NCBI GenBank assembly: GCA_963971575.1
Contig: OZ020611.1
Location: forward strand, 61,909,381 to 61,973,380
Source of the DNA: Liopterus haemorrhoidalis
Taxonomy: Eukaryota; Arthropoda; Insecta; Coleoptera; Dytiscidae
Length of the DNA: 64,000 bases
Reading direction: 5' to 3'
Under the pieces are notes generated by a model. The model was not told the DNA's origin. It ran no database searches and saw nothing but the letters and a program-made list of their open reading frames with translations. This document shows positions 21,603 through 32,648 of this stretch, piece after piece (position 1 is the stretch's first letter; every line of letters starts with the position of its first letter). The position numbers were made by a program, and so were the translations under genes.

Positions 21603-22189
21603 TACCCTTTTCACACTAGAACTTTAAGACGAGTGAACTTAAAGTTCACCGATGTTTAACATCGGTATGCTTTCACACTTGATGTTTAAATCTCTGGTGC
21701 TGTCATCAGCTACAGTAATTTTGTCCTTAAGTTACCGTCAGGAAATTACCAGTTTTGAACTGTCTGCGCAGACGCACATTTTGAATTATTATAAACAAAT
21801 ATGGATATTTCATTTCATTCTACAATAAAGACACTACAATAAAGAATATATTACACCTGTATTAACATGTAAGTCGATACATTTTATCTCAATTATTGTA
21901 GCTCTGTATTTTATAAAACACATTATTAAAATAAATAATTTTATTATAACAATAAGTATAAACTTCTTTTAACGTCGATATAATACAGTATTCTTGTTTA
22001 TGATAATATAAAATGTTGACAGCACAAATTCAAGGAGTATTTTTTTATAATAGAAATTAAGTTGGCAATGCGGACGATCTCTGTCTTAAACATCGCTTGT
22101 ATTTAGACGAGGCCATACGGTTTCACATTAACGTTTAAAGATACATTTACTTTAACATCCGATCTTAAAGTTCTAGTGTGAAAAGGGTA
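21603..22189. mobile_element. inverted-repeat element, 587 bp, PIF/Harbinger-like or TA-TSD
   Basis: The TIRs are TACCCTTTTCACACTAGAAC with TTTAAGA following, present at both ends. The flanks are TAA (21600-21602) and TTA (22190-22192). Comparison with the reference mariner end at 30045-30070 shows the original target was CCTCTTATATTTC, so a TTA duplication with one change fits best; a TA duplication also fits. Subterminal ACTTTAAG and TTTAACATC words recur. Noncoding. Confidence 0.7.
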
Positions 22190-22689
22190 TTATATTTCGG
22201 GATTGTTCTAAACACTGTTGTAATGTATCTAGTTACCAGTATCTAGATACATTTTCAAGTATCCAGATACAAATTAGATACATTTTGAAATATGTATCTG
22301 TATCTGTATCTAGATATTTAAATTTAAGTATTTTGTATCTGTATTTCAGATACTTTGATCGTTACTTTATTTTTATACCATGATACCGAGCTGATATAGT
22401 AGTTTAATTATAAAATGTCATTTTAAATATTTTATTTTTACTTTAAACAAAATTCAGAAAACAATTGAAATTCTGACGTTCACAAATTAAATTTAATGTC
22501 AAAAATATACATATTCTCACTCGTTTTTCGTAGCTTTTGAACGGCCGTAAAAATAGTAGCTATTTAGATACCACAATAGTAAGTACAACACTTAAGGAAA
22601 TGGGTCATTATTAATGAAAACTAAGCTTTTGAATAACTATTGTTGTTCTTTTTTATGATTAATTTATTAAAAACATATGAAAAATTATA

Positions 22690-22870
22690 TCAAGTGATAC
22701 ACAAGTGATTTAGGAGCGGACCGTGGTTTTGTGAAGCCTTGGGCAAGACAAATTAAGGCCCTTCAAAATTATCCAGTGATTGAAAATACTTTGATAATTT
22801 TTTTGAGGCATTTCTTCACTTGAGGCCTGGATCTAGTCCGCCTCATCCAAGGGCCGGCCATGCTATTGTG
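22690..22870. other. possible eroded transposon fragment
   Basis: A GC-richer patch reading GAGCGGACCGTGG and, further on, CCAAGGGCCGGCCATG resembles hAT terminal composition. No TIR pair or TSD could be confirmed. Confidence 0.25.
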
Positions 22871-23483
22871 GATATTAAGTTCATTTCCTAATTGAAATAA
22901 GTAAGATAAGTAGATGTGTTTCCTAAAGGACGTAAAATTGAATAAAATATTAAACGTTCATATAAATTTAATTTGTATGGAGGATGTCAACTGAAATTTT
23001 GTTTATAAATTAAATTTGTATAGAATGAGAAAAAAAAAATAATCACATATTTCTTATCAGTCATTTTTTATTAGTGAACAAAAATAATCGTAACATTACA
23101 CGAATTCCACTTCAATTAGAGCTAAAATTTGATTGAAAGGAACATCCTCTTAACAAGAACATAGCTGCGTATCTATAAGAGTAACATCCCAGCAAACATT
23201 CAACTAACGGCCGAATGCTGGCAAACTGCTTTTATGCTGGTAAATTACTGGCACCAACAGTAAGTGCAACGCCAGTATTAATAATGTACTTCACATTTGT
23301 ATTTCGCATTCCGCCTATACGAAGTACTTTACCAGCATTTTATAAGCACTCTTCTTCACTCATACTTTTTACTTAAAACCATCAGAAATAAATCTTGCAA
23401 CTAATGCGATTATTTTGCACTTTACCGTTGCTGGGCCGGCAACTGATACATCAATGGGCCAGTAACGGCCACGGGGACACCGG

Positions 23484-24880
23484 CCCAGTAAACATTTTTA
23501 TACGGGCCAGTACTGGTAAAGCACATACTCCCCGGCATTGAAAGTAATGGGCCAGTGCTGGCATTTCGTACTGGGCCAGTACCCCGGTGTCCCGTGGCCC
23601 TTAGCTGGCCCATTGATGTATCAGTTGCTGGCCCAGCAACGGTAAAGTGCATTGAAAGTAATGGGCCAGTGCTGGCATTTCGCACTGGGCCAGTGCTGGC
23701 ATTTTGCACTGGGCCAGTACCCCGGTGTCCCCGTGACCGTTAGCTGGCCCATTGATGTATCAGTTGCTGGCCCAGCAACGGTAAAGTGCAAAATAATCGC
23801 ATTAGTTGCAATATTTATTTCTGACGGACCAGTGCTTATATTATACCCACTCTCTAGTGTTTCAAATGTAACATATGTGTACTTACCCAGTATTAAAATA
23901 AATTAATGGTTAGGTGCAAAACAAATACTCTTTTGGCCATTTTCACCATCGTTGAATAAATTTATTTAACAAATAAAGTTGACAATATCGCATCGGTTTT
24001 AAACTATTAATGAAGAAATTAACATTGCTGTCAATAGAATGATGCGATATTGTTAAGTTGTTAAATAAATTTATTCAACGATGGTAAAACTGGCCGATTT
24101 TAAATTGTATTAACAGTTATAATTTATTGATTTATTTATAAATATTAAATAAATATAATTTCAGGAATAACAGGAATTAGTTTATTTCATTTATTAATTT
24201 AATGAAGAATTTTAAGAAAATGGTTTTCTGACATTTCGGCCAAACCAATTGCATCCTAAAGATAAGGGATGACTAATAATTTTCGCCAATATTCGTCTTG
24301 TATTATCTACCTCATCTTTCCCCCCTGACTTGAAGAGTGCCAACCTAAAGAAATCATACTTGTTAAAATAAATTCAATAATCAAATTTTATAAGCATTAA
24401 TGCTATAAGCTGTTCACTTTTGTAAGAACAAACTAGATCTGGTTATTTTGGTGATTTTTATAGTGTATTACTGACTTTTAGAAACTTGGTTATATTGTAA
24501 AAAAAAGCTTTACAGTTTTGGATTAAGTTTGTATTATTTTAGGTTGGTATTATATTTACAAAATATTTAAGATGTCACTATTCAAAATGAAATATGACAA
24601 ATTATATTTTTTAAATGACATATTTATAATCTTGTAACAGATTTATTAATAATTGAAAATTTTATTACATGAAAAAAACTATTGAACTAAACTAAAAATT
24701 AAACAATTTAACATGAAATAGTTTGTGTAAACTACGTCCTTAAATCTAACAAAACACACACAAATCACAATAAAAAACTGTATAATGTTCACAAAACAAT
24801 AACTATTCAAATACACGTCTTGACAAACTGTCCACCAACACGTGTCAACTTGTACTGGCCCTCGAGGGGGTACTGGCCGT
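23484..24880 (-). mobile_element. CCCAGCAAACA-family element, nested reverse copy, end decayed to CCCAGTAAACA
   Basis: It starts CCCAGTAAACATTTTTATAC and continues through the 24-bp units (23550-23720), the hairpin (23940-24090) and the AT-rich interior in reverse order relative to copy a. It fades at the CTTGTACTGGCCCTCGAGG segment near 24870, where the other end should be. It shows the empty T-run site of DINE-1-like copy C at 24499-24506. Confidence 0.7.
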
Positions 24881-25169
24881 TAGGGTAGGCTATAGCCTAG
24901 GGCAGCAAATTTTAAGGGGCGGTAAATTTTATGAGACTGCGAATTTATGTTAAATCTATTTTTTAAAATACACAAAATTTAAAACGAGAGTAGAGTACGT
25001 TCAGGATAACTTCATGCCAGGGCATCATAAAATACGTCATCAATGCTGCGCGAGAAAACAGCTGATTACATAGACGTACATAAGGGTTTCTGCCTTGTCA
25101 ATTGTTGTGAATACCAAACAAACAAAATCATGTATTTGAAATTATTTTTTGTTCTCGTTTTAGTACACG
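24881..25169. other. non-family insert between two CCCAGCAAACA copies
   Basis: This stretch, beginning near TAGGCTATAGCCTAGGGCAG and AAGGGGCGG, is absent from the other copies. Its start looks like a hAT-type terminus, but no matching opposite end or TSD is visible. Confidence 0.35.
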
Positions 25170-27074
25170 CCCAGCAAACATTTTTATACGGGTCAGTGCT
25201 GGTAAAGCACATACTCCCCGGCATTGAAAGTAATGGGCCAGTGCTGGCATTTCGTACTGGGCCAGTACCCCGGTGTCCCCGTGGCCGTTATTGGCCCATT
25301 GATGAATCAGTTGCCGGCCCAGCAACGGTAAAGTGCATTGAAAGTAATGGGCCAGTGCTGGCATTTCGCACTGGGCCAGTGCTGGCATTTCGCACTGGGC
25401 TAGTGCTGGTATTTCGCACTGGGCCAGTGCATATATTATACCCACTCTCTAGTGTTTCAAATGTAACATATGTGTACTTACCCAGTATTAAAATAAATTA
25501 ATGGTTAGGTGCAAAATAAATACTCATTTGGCCATCGTTGAATAAATTTATTTAACAAATAAAGTTGACAATGTCGCATCGGTTTTAAACTATTAATGAA
25601 GAAATTAATATTGCTGTCAATAGAATGCTGCGATATTGTTAACTTAAGTTGTTAAATAAATTTATTCAACGATGGTAAAACTGGCCGATTGTAAATTGTA
25701 TTAACAGTTATAATTTATTGATTTATTTATAAATATTAAATAAATATAATTTCAGGAATAACAGGAATTAGTTTATTTAATTTATTAATTTAATGAAGAA
25801 TTTTAAGAAAATGGTTTTCTGCCGTTTCGGCCAAAAAATTGCATCCTAAAGATAAGTGGTGACTATTAATTTTCGCCAATATTCGGCTTGTTTTTTCTAC
25901 CACATCTTTTCCCCCTGACTTGAAGAGTGCCAACCTAAAGAAATCATACTTGTTAAAATAAATTCAGTTATAAGCTGTTCACTTTTGTAAGAACACACTA
26001 GATCTGGTTATTTTGGTTACTTTTATAGTGTGTTACTGACTTTAAATGTCAATTAAACATATTCCTTACGCTGTAAAACCGACTTTAGGTTGATAAGGTT
26101 ATGATCATTATAATTAAAATATGATTTTTCATTTTGACATATGTCAAATGGATCGACATTTTAAAAAAGTGACATTTTTTAATACCAACATGACATACAG
26201 CTTCAAAGGTGCAAACTATTGAAAACAAAATTCCCTCTTAGTTTGTTCTTACAAAAGTGAACTGCTTATATCAAATTTTATAAGCATTAATGCTATAAGC
26301 TGTTCACTTTTGTAAGAACAAACTAGATCTGGTTATTTTGGTGATTTTATGGTGTATTACTGACTTTTAGAAACTTGGTTATATTGTAAAAAAAGCTTTA
26401 CAGTTTTGGATTAAGTTTGTATTATTTTAGGTTAGTATTATATTTACAAAATATTTAAGATGTCACTATTCAAAATAAAATATGACAAATTATATTTTTT
26501 AAATGACATATTTATAATCTTGTAACAGATTTATTAATAATTGAAAATTTTATTTCATGAAAAAAAATGATTTAACTAAACTAAAAATTAAACAGTTTAA
26601 CATGAAACAGTTTGTGTAAACTACGTCCTTAAATCTAACAAAACACACACAAATCACAATAAAAAGCTGTATAATGTTCACAAAACAATAACTATTTAAA
26701 TACACATCTTGACACATCTTGACTGTCCACCGACACGTATCAACTTGTACTGGCCCTCCAAGGCCACGCGGTTAGGGCGTTTTATGACTAAGAACAATCA
26801 GACTTTTCAAATTATTACATTCAAAAAAAGTTTATTTTAAGTAAAAAGTATGAGTGAAGAAGAGACGATAGCCCGTATAAAAATGTTTGCTTGGATTAAT
26901 ACAAATAAGGAGTGCTTATAAAATGCTGGTAAAGTACTTCGTATAGGCGGAATGCGAAATACAAATGTGAAGTACATTATTGATACTGGCGTTGCACTTA
27001 CTTTTGGTGCCAGCAATATACCAACAGTAAAAGCAGTTTGCCGGCATTCGGCCGTTAGTTGAATGTTTGCTGGG
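25170..27074 (-). mobile_element. CCCAGCAAACA-ended element, complete reverse copy, 1905 bp
   Basis: It runs from CCCAGCAAACATTTTTATAC to GAATGTTTGCTGGG. It is the best full-length reference for the family: 24-bp units (25220-25430), hairpin (25533-25680), AT-rich interior, and the GCATTCGGCCGTTAGTTG end. An internal segment at about 26045-26310 repeats the CTGTTCACTTTTGTAAGAAC text found just upstream, so this copy also carries an internal duplication/insertion. The empty T-run site lies at 26388-26394. Confidence 0.75.
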
Positions 27075-27536
27075 GGGTACTGGCCCATTACTTTCAATGC
27101 CGGGGAGTATGTGCTTTACCAGTACTGGCCCGTATAAAATTGTTTGCTGGGATTAGTCTTATAGATACGCAGCTCATACGTTAGCACATATGGCTAACAT
27201 AATATATACGTTATTTACTACAAATTTATTTTTTTGCCTCGAATTTAGTTTTTGTTACGTCACGGTGATTTTTGAACAGCCTGTATAATACTAATTAACA
27301 TGCACTATTTGTTTGGTAAAAAATATGGAATTTTCATTTTTTAGTGTTTTTTTCAAACCTATCTAGCTGTATCTAGATACAAACATTTTTGGCATGTATC
27401 TGTATCTTGATATTTTTTTAAATGTATCTATTACAACACTGGCTCTAAACTAGTGCTGCCATTCGGCAACTGACTTTCGTAAACTTTCGATGTGGATTTA
27501 CCCAACAACAGTGCATCGATGACTTACCCAGCAAAC

Positions 27537-28176
27537 ATTTTTTACGGGCCAGTACTGGTAAAGCACATACTCCCCGGCATTGAAAGTAATGGACTAGTGC
27601 TGGCATTTCGTGTGGGCCAGTACCCCGGTGTCCCCGTGACCGTTATTGGCCCATTGATGTATCAGTTGCCGGCCCAGCAACGGTAAAGTGCATTGAAAGT
27701 AATGGGCCAGTGCTGGTATTTCGCACTGGGCCAGTGCTGGCATTTCGCACTGGGCCAGTAAACACAATAAAAAAACTGTATAATGTTCACAAAACAATAA
27801 CTATTTAAATACACATCTTGACAAACTGTCCACCAACACGTATCAACTTGTACTGGCCCTCGAAGGCCACGCGGTTAGGGCGTTTTATGACTAAGAACAA
27901 TCAGACTTTTCAAATTATTACATTCAAAAAAAGTTTAGTTTTAAATAAAAAGTATGAGTGAAGAAGAGACTGGCCCGTATAAAAATGTTTGCTTGGATTA
28001 ATACAAATAAGGAGTGCTTATAAAATGCTGGTAAAGTACTTCGTATAGGCGGAGTGCGAAATACAAATGTGAAGTACAATATTAATACTAGCGTTGCACT
28101 TACTTTTGGTGCCAGCAATTTACCAGCAGTAAAAGCAGTTTTCCGGTATTCGGCCGTTCGTTGAATGTTTGCTGGG
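27537..28176 (-). mobile_element. CCCAGCAAACA-ended element, internally deleted 640-bp copy with TA duplication
   Basis: The ends are CCCAGCAAACATTTTTTACG and ATGTTTGCTGGG. TA flanks both sides (27535-27536, 28177-28178). Removal with one TA gives CTTAATTC, which is what the sister mariner at 29377-30070 has. This copy therefore fixes the family's TSD as TA. Its interior jumps from the 24-bp units to the far end near 27762. Confidence 0.82.
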
Positions 28177-28427
28177 TAATTCGACACTTGGCGATGAAGC
28201 ACTTTCAAGGACTACTGTTTATCGATGGTTTGCCGACTTCAATCTTGGCCGTAGTTCGCTTAAGAATGTAAGGTCATCCAAAATCGGCTGTTGTTCCGGA
28301 AAACATTGATGCTGTGCATGAAGTCATACTGCAAGATCGTAATGTGACTTATCGTGAGATTGAGATATCTTTGGGCATTAGTGGGACCAGCATACATTCA
28401 CTATTGCATGAACATTTGGCCGTAAAA

Positions 28428-28482
28428 GAGTTAGTTAGTTAGTTAGTTAAAATTTTTGGCACACAGCAACAAAGGCTATTTG
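28428..28482. other. templated filler: patch of an unrelated mariner
   Basis: GAG(TTAG)n followed by TTAAAATTTTTGGCACACAG and CAACAAAGGCTATTTG matches 8958-9004 of the mariner at 8418-9128; here the TTAG unit is repeated four times instead of two. It is flanked on both sides by TGGCCGT.AAAA, a duplicated piece of the host mariner. Confidence 0.75.
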
Positions 28483-28710
28483 CGCCTGGCCGTCAAAAAG
28501 ATTTGTTCGCATTGGATCCCACATAATATGACAATCGCAGTAGAAAAAGCCTCAATCAGAGTGGAAAAAGTTCTTCGAAAATTGGTTCAACGCATGCAAA
28601 AGTGTATTGATCTTCATAGAGAATATTTTGAAAAACAATAAAGCCACTTTTGTTGATAAATATTTTTTTTTTTTGTCTCAAATACCGAAATATAAAAGCC
28701 AACCATCGTA

Positions 28711-29374
28711 TTAACGCAATATCTTAATGTAGTTTTATTATTACTAATTTTAGCAATTTTACTGTAAAATATTGAATATAATTAACAAATTAGTCGTTTA
28801 TAATTTAGGCCAAAACTTTCGAATATTAATTAAAATTAATTTAAACAAAAATAATAATAATTAATTAAATATCAGAATCAAACCAAAAAAATCACATCCT
28901 CAAATAAAGGTGCTCGTACACTTCTAGTTTTAGTTTGATTGTTAGCTGTTAAATTAAAACTAGTTTCAGGATTTCGCAGGTCTCTAATATGTGAAGCTGT
29001 TTCCATAAGTTGAGTGCTTGAGTTGAGTTCAAAACTTGAGTGCTGGATGTTTAAGATGATAATTTTGGACACTCTTTTGCGTTTCTCCAAAAATGTGCAG
29101 AAAGAAATTGTCCACATCTTATAACAACAAAGGATTGGATTACAAATCTGAAATATTCGGAATAATGCATATTCAAGGGAATCGGGATATTTGAATAGTA
29201 ATTAATCATCGATCAGATATTTTTGTGGAATATTATTGATTATTTTGGGTGGTTGAAATAATGTATTATTTAAAATCTAATTATTTTGAGGATATTAAAT
29301 GAAATCTCTTCAATTTTACATTACGGAATGAGAAGTTTTTTTTTTCATTTTGTTGCTATTTTTGTCAAAAATAT
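28711..29374. other. no gene recognised
   Basis: AT-rich spacer between two related mariners. The frame at 28878-29117 has no family motif. Confidence 0.5.
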
Positions 29375-29376
29375 TA

Positions 29377-30070
29377 TGCGGATTGCCTTTTATATTTCGG
29401 GATTTGAGATCAAAACCAATTATTTATCAACAAAAATGGCTTTATTGTTTTTCAAAATATTCTTCACGAAGATCAGTACACTTTTGCAGGCGTTTGAAAC
29501 AATTTTCGAAGCAATTTTTCCTCTGCGATTGTCAAATTATGTGGAATCCAGCGCGAAAAAATCTTTTTACGGGCCAAATGTTTATGCAATAGTGAATGTA
29601 TGCTGGTTCCACTAATGCCCAAGGATACCTGAATCTCACGATAAGTCAAATGACGATCTTGCAGTATCAGTTTTCGCACAGCATCAATGTTTTCCGGAAC
29701 AACAACCAATTTTGGACGACCTTCACTTAAGCGAACTACGGCCACGATTAAAATCGGTAAACCATCGACAAACAATAGTACTTGATGGTGCTTCATCGCC
29801 AAAAGTTGAATTAAGTACATCGATGCACTGTTGTTGGGTTAATCCACGTCGAAAGTTGTAAAAACAAATCGCTCGAAAATGTTCACGATTTAATTCTTTT
29901 TTAGCCGAGATGAATTTTTTCAAGTTACTGTAAACAACACATAGCGCTCGTACGTCAAAACGTTCTCAGTACCGATACCGTCAAAAAAGTAAAACTTTAT
30001 GATAGAAGCGTCAGTTGTCAGATGGCAACACTAGTTTAGGGCAATCTCGAAATATAAGAGGCAACTCTCG
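29377..30070 (-). mobile_element. deleted mariner, 694 bp, both termini
   Basis: The right terminus, inverted CGAGAGTTGCCTCTTATATT, and the left terminus TGCGGATTGCCTTTTATATT are each next to TA (29375-29376 and 30071-30072). It is the same nonautonomous family as 21587-28708 and gives the uninterrupted text used to define insertions there. Confidence 0.85.
29440..29925 (-). pseudogene. mariner transposase N- and C-termini fused by deletion
   Basis: The minus strand reads KKELNREHFRAICFYNFRRG, LTQQQCIDVLNSTFGDEAPS, VCRWFTDFNRGRSSLK, then in a shifted frame VVVPENIDAVRKLILQDRHL (helix-turn-helix region), SLGISGTSIHSLLHKHL and RWIPHNLTIAEEK. It goes directly into LLRKLFQT near the C-terminus. 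The whole DDD catalytic core is deleted. Confidence 0.82.
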
Positions 30071-30072
30071 TA

Positions 30073-30435
30073 GCAATTTTTTTTCCTACTATCGTTAGCT
30101 TACTTATTAACAAATATGAAAATCAGTCGTGCACTGGCAACATTATCTACCCGGGTAAATACTTCTTAGCTCCGGACCCCTACATTAATATATCTATGGA
30201 TTTTAGAATGAATGAACATATATATACGCCATGTTGCTTATGACTACAAATCACATGTCCTCATGATCCCGCCTCCCTAAAGGAATAATCTTCTTGAATA
30301 GTCTTCCAATCAACTATTCAAAGGAAAATTCTGTCTACTCTCTATTTTTCAGAACTATTTAAACACGCCAATATAAATAAAAACATTTTTTTTTTTTTAA
30401 ACCCTAAAATATATTTATTTATGTTTTGTTATATC
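30073..30435. other. no gene recognised
   Basis: Spacer without readable element structure. Confidence 0.45.
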
Positions 30436-30818
30436 TACTAAAACATAGATACTTCTTTGCTCAATTACTTTCGCAAGTTTCTAAAGAGTATCTGTGCAAA
30501 ATTTGGTCCAGATCGATCAAAGGGCCTTGGAGTGTCTAGGTTTCTTGATTATACATACCTTAGACACTTCTATGCGTCATTCCTTTTGCAGTGAGTTGAA
30601 GAGTAATTGTGCAATATTTGGTCCAGTCCGGGGCCTAACAGAGTTTCCTGCTTATACCGAAATATACATACAAAACCCTAGACTCCTTTATGCGCCGTTA
30701 CTTTTACAAGGTCCTAAAGAGTATATGTGCAAAATTTGGTCTAGATCGGACAAACGGCCTAAGAGTGTACAGTGGACAGGTACCTAAACAATTTTCCTCT
30801 TTTTAATATATATAGAGA
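30436..30818 (-). mobile_element. Helitron 5' end with about 115-bp tandem repeats
   Basis: Three diverged units share a pattern of CTTTTGCA/AAG..., then AAAGAGTATCTGTGCAAAAT and TTGGTCCAGATCGG. On the minus strand the right edge reads A|TCTCTATATATATTAAAA, a typical Helitron 5' terminus (TC after A). The CTAG 3' end was not located to the left. Confidence 0.5.
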
Positions 30819-31236
30819 TTAATCTTTAAATTCCGTATTCTTCTTACTTAATACTATCGATTTTTAATCAAATTTTCAATAGGAATCACATAAAACCATT
30901 TAAAAAATGTCTACGATCTATGCTAAACTAAATTGGTATACTTTATTTCATTCAAAATATCCATACATTTAACTCTATACAATTTTTTTATTTTTGTTGG
31001 GTGTTAATCATGTGTTCACTTTAAGGGCTCGCCACTGCGCTTACCGTTGCAGAAAAAATATCATTTATTTGAAATTTTATATAAATTTAATTTATAAACG
31101 TCTGAATTGAATTATTTTCTGTTTTTTTTTTTAAGTTTATAAAGTATTTTGTTTATAAAGTCTATTCCAAAGGATTAGGAGGAACTAGATTTTCAAATCA
31201 GATCAAATCAAATTAGGAATCAAATCATATTAGGAA

Positions 31237-32311
31237 CAACATGGATTTTTCAAGTCCAGGTCTGTAGTTACTAATTTATTGCAATTTGTGCAGTATGTTA
31301 ATATTTGCTTGGATCGCAGGCAGCAAGTTTCGGCAGTTTATACGGACTTTTCCAAAGCTTTCGATGAGGTTCATCATCCTACTCTGTTTTATGAATTGGA
31401 AAAGTTCGGTATATGTCGCGATTTGCTGCGGTGGTTAAAATCATACATTAGTAACAGAACTCAGTATGTGGTTGTAAATAATTGCAAATCATCTGGTTTC
31501 AGTAACTTCAGGAGTGCCACAAGGTTCGCACCTTGGACCTCTTTTGTTTTCAATTTTTATTAATGATATTTATAAATGCTTTATTTATTCTAAATTTCTT
31601 TTATATGCAGACGATTTGAAAATATATAAATGCATTACTACTATTGAGCACTGTTTGCAACTTCAAGATGATCTAGATAGGTTAAGTATCTTCTGTAACC
31701 AAAACAAATTGGTATTAAATTTCAAAAAATGTAACTACATTATTTTCAGTAAAAATCAATCCAAGAATTTAATTCAATTTGACTTTTCAATACTTGGAAA
31801 TTTGTTGAAACAGGTTTTTGATGTGAAAGATCTTGGAGTGATTCTGGACTCTAAACTTATCTTTAACAAGCATATTAACTATATTGCACAAAAAGCCCTC
31901 ATAAACTTAGGATTTATGTTTCGAGTTACTACAGAATTTACAGAACTACGTGCTTTCATCACATTATATAATGCATTAGTCAGAAGTCATCTAGAATTCG
32001 CTAGTTGTATTTGGAACCCTCAGTATGAAACATACATTGAATCTTTAGAAAAGATACAAAAAAAAATTATTAATCGTCTAAATTATAGAGTAAAACAAAA
32101 AAATTATTATGAATCATATCAATTTAACTTAGATTTCTATAATATGACTAGTTTGGTTAACAGACGACTTTTGAATGATGCTGTGATCGGTTACAAAATT
32201 GTTAATAATAACTTTGACGCACTCGAGTTGCTCAGTTATATAAGTTACAATATTTATCAACATCAGGTTAGAAATCCCATCTTGTTTTCTTACTTCAGCT
32301 GGCCTTACTAA
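31237..32311 (+). pseudogene. reverse transcriptase, one frameshift, catalytic YADD intact
   Basis: It reads QHGFFKSRSVVTNLL, VYTDFSKAFDEVHH (first catalytic Asp), LLRWLKSYISNRTQYV, then SGVPQGSHLGPLLFSIFIND, LLYADDLKIYK (catalytic YADD), LVLNFKKCNYIIFS, VKDLGVILDSKLIFNKHINY and a C-terminal helical region ending at 32311. A single missing base near 31502 breaks the frame between NNCKSSGFS and TSGVPQGS. Endonuclease and ORF1 are absent because of 5' truncation. Confidence 0.88.
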
Positions 32312-32648
32312 CTCAAAAATTAATTCTCCCATGATAAGAATTTGTTGACACTTAAGGAATATGCTGCTGATATTGACATATTTTCTTCTTCAAATTTTTT
32401 CTTGAAAGAAAACAATTCTTTCAAGAAAAAATTTCTTTATAATTTATGAATTGTCACTGATACAGTTTGCATAAAATACTATTATTGTTATTATTATTGT
32501 ATACTTATATTGTTAATTTATTAATTTTGTAGACATAAGATGTGTACACTTAATGTATAATTTGTGTTACACTGTAATTGGAATAACCCATTCGTGGGAA
32601 TATTCTTTTGTGTATCCTATACAGTAAAATAAAATAAAATAAAATAAA
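31237..32648 (+). mobile_element. 5'-truncated jockey/CR1-like LINE with (AAAAT)n tail
   Basis: The element begins inside the RT domain and ends in repeated AAAAT units (32627-32648), the expected 3' tail. A clear TSD was not visible. Confidence 0.7.

Larger units (their letters stand above)
23188..27151 (+). mobile_element. CCCAGCAAACA-ended element, copy b (outer), interrupted by two reverse copies
   Basis: The left end CCCAGCAAACATTCAACTAA is at 23188 and the right end TGTTTGCTGGG closes at 27151. Left-end sequence runs to about 23345, right-end-type sequence lies at 23376-23483, and the final 27075-27151 continues it. Copy a shows ACACCGGGGTACTGGCC as the uninterrupted text, split here at 23483/27075. 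Everything between is nested reverse-oriented family members. Confidence 0.7.
22213..27441. mobile_element. hAT element (hAT-3) with GTATCTAGATAC subterminal repeats, 5.2 kb with nested insertions
   Basis: The left end is CACTGTTGTAATGTATC and the inverted right end is CAGTGTTGTAATAGATAC. The 8-bp TSDs GTTCTAAA (22205-22212) and GCTCTAAA (27442-27449) differ at one base, and the reference mariner has CCTAAA there. GTATCTG/GATACA words crowd both ends (22227-22360, 27360-27430). Most of the interior is CCCAGCAAACA elements. Confidence 0.8.
27480..28641 (+). pseudogene. deleted mariner transposase, fragments
   Basis: Fragments 27480-27534, 28179-28427 and 28483-28641 encode NFRCGFTQQQCID, then STLGDEALSRTTVYRWFADF, a damaged linker, ICSHWIPHNMTIAVEKASIR and the C-terminal tail LRKLVQRMQKCIDLHREYFE followed by stop. 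The catalytic core between WIPHN and LRKLVQ is missing. The copy at 29377-30070 lacks the same part, so the deletion predates at least one of the two insertions. Confidence 0.8.
21587..28708 (+). mobile_element. small deleted mariner expanded by three direct insertions
   Basis: The left terminus CGAGGGTTGCCTCTAATA starts after TA (21585-21586). The right terminus, inverted CGATGGTTGGCTTTTATATT, ends before TA (28709-28710). Mariner sequence is found only at 21587-21602, 22190-22212, 27442-27536 and 28177-28708. The gaps are the insertions 21603-22189, 22213-27441 and 27537-28176. Joined, the host is about 0.7 kb, like its relative at 29377-30070, which serves as uninterrupted reference. Confidence 0.82.

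Noticed and set aside
29286..29615. 109-codon plus-strand frame
   Set aside because: It is antisense to the mariner transposase on the minus strand (29377-30070).
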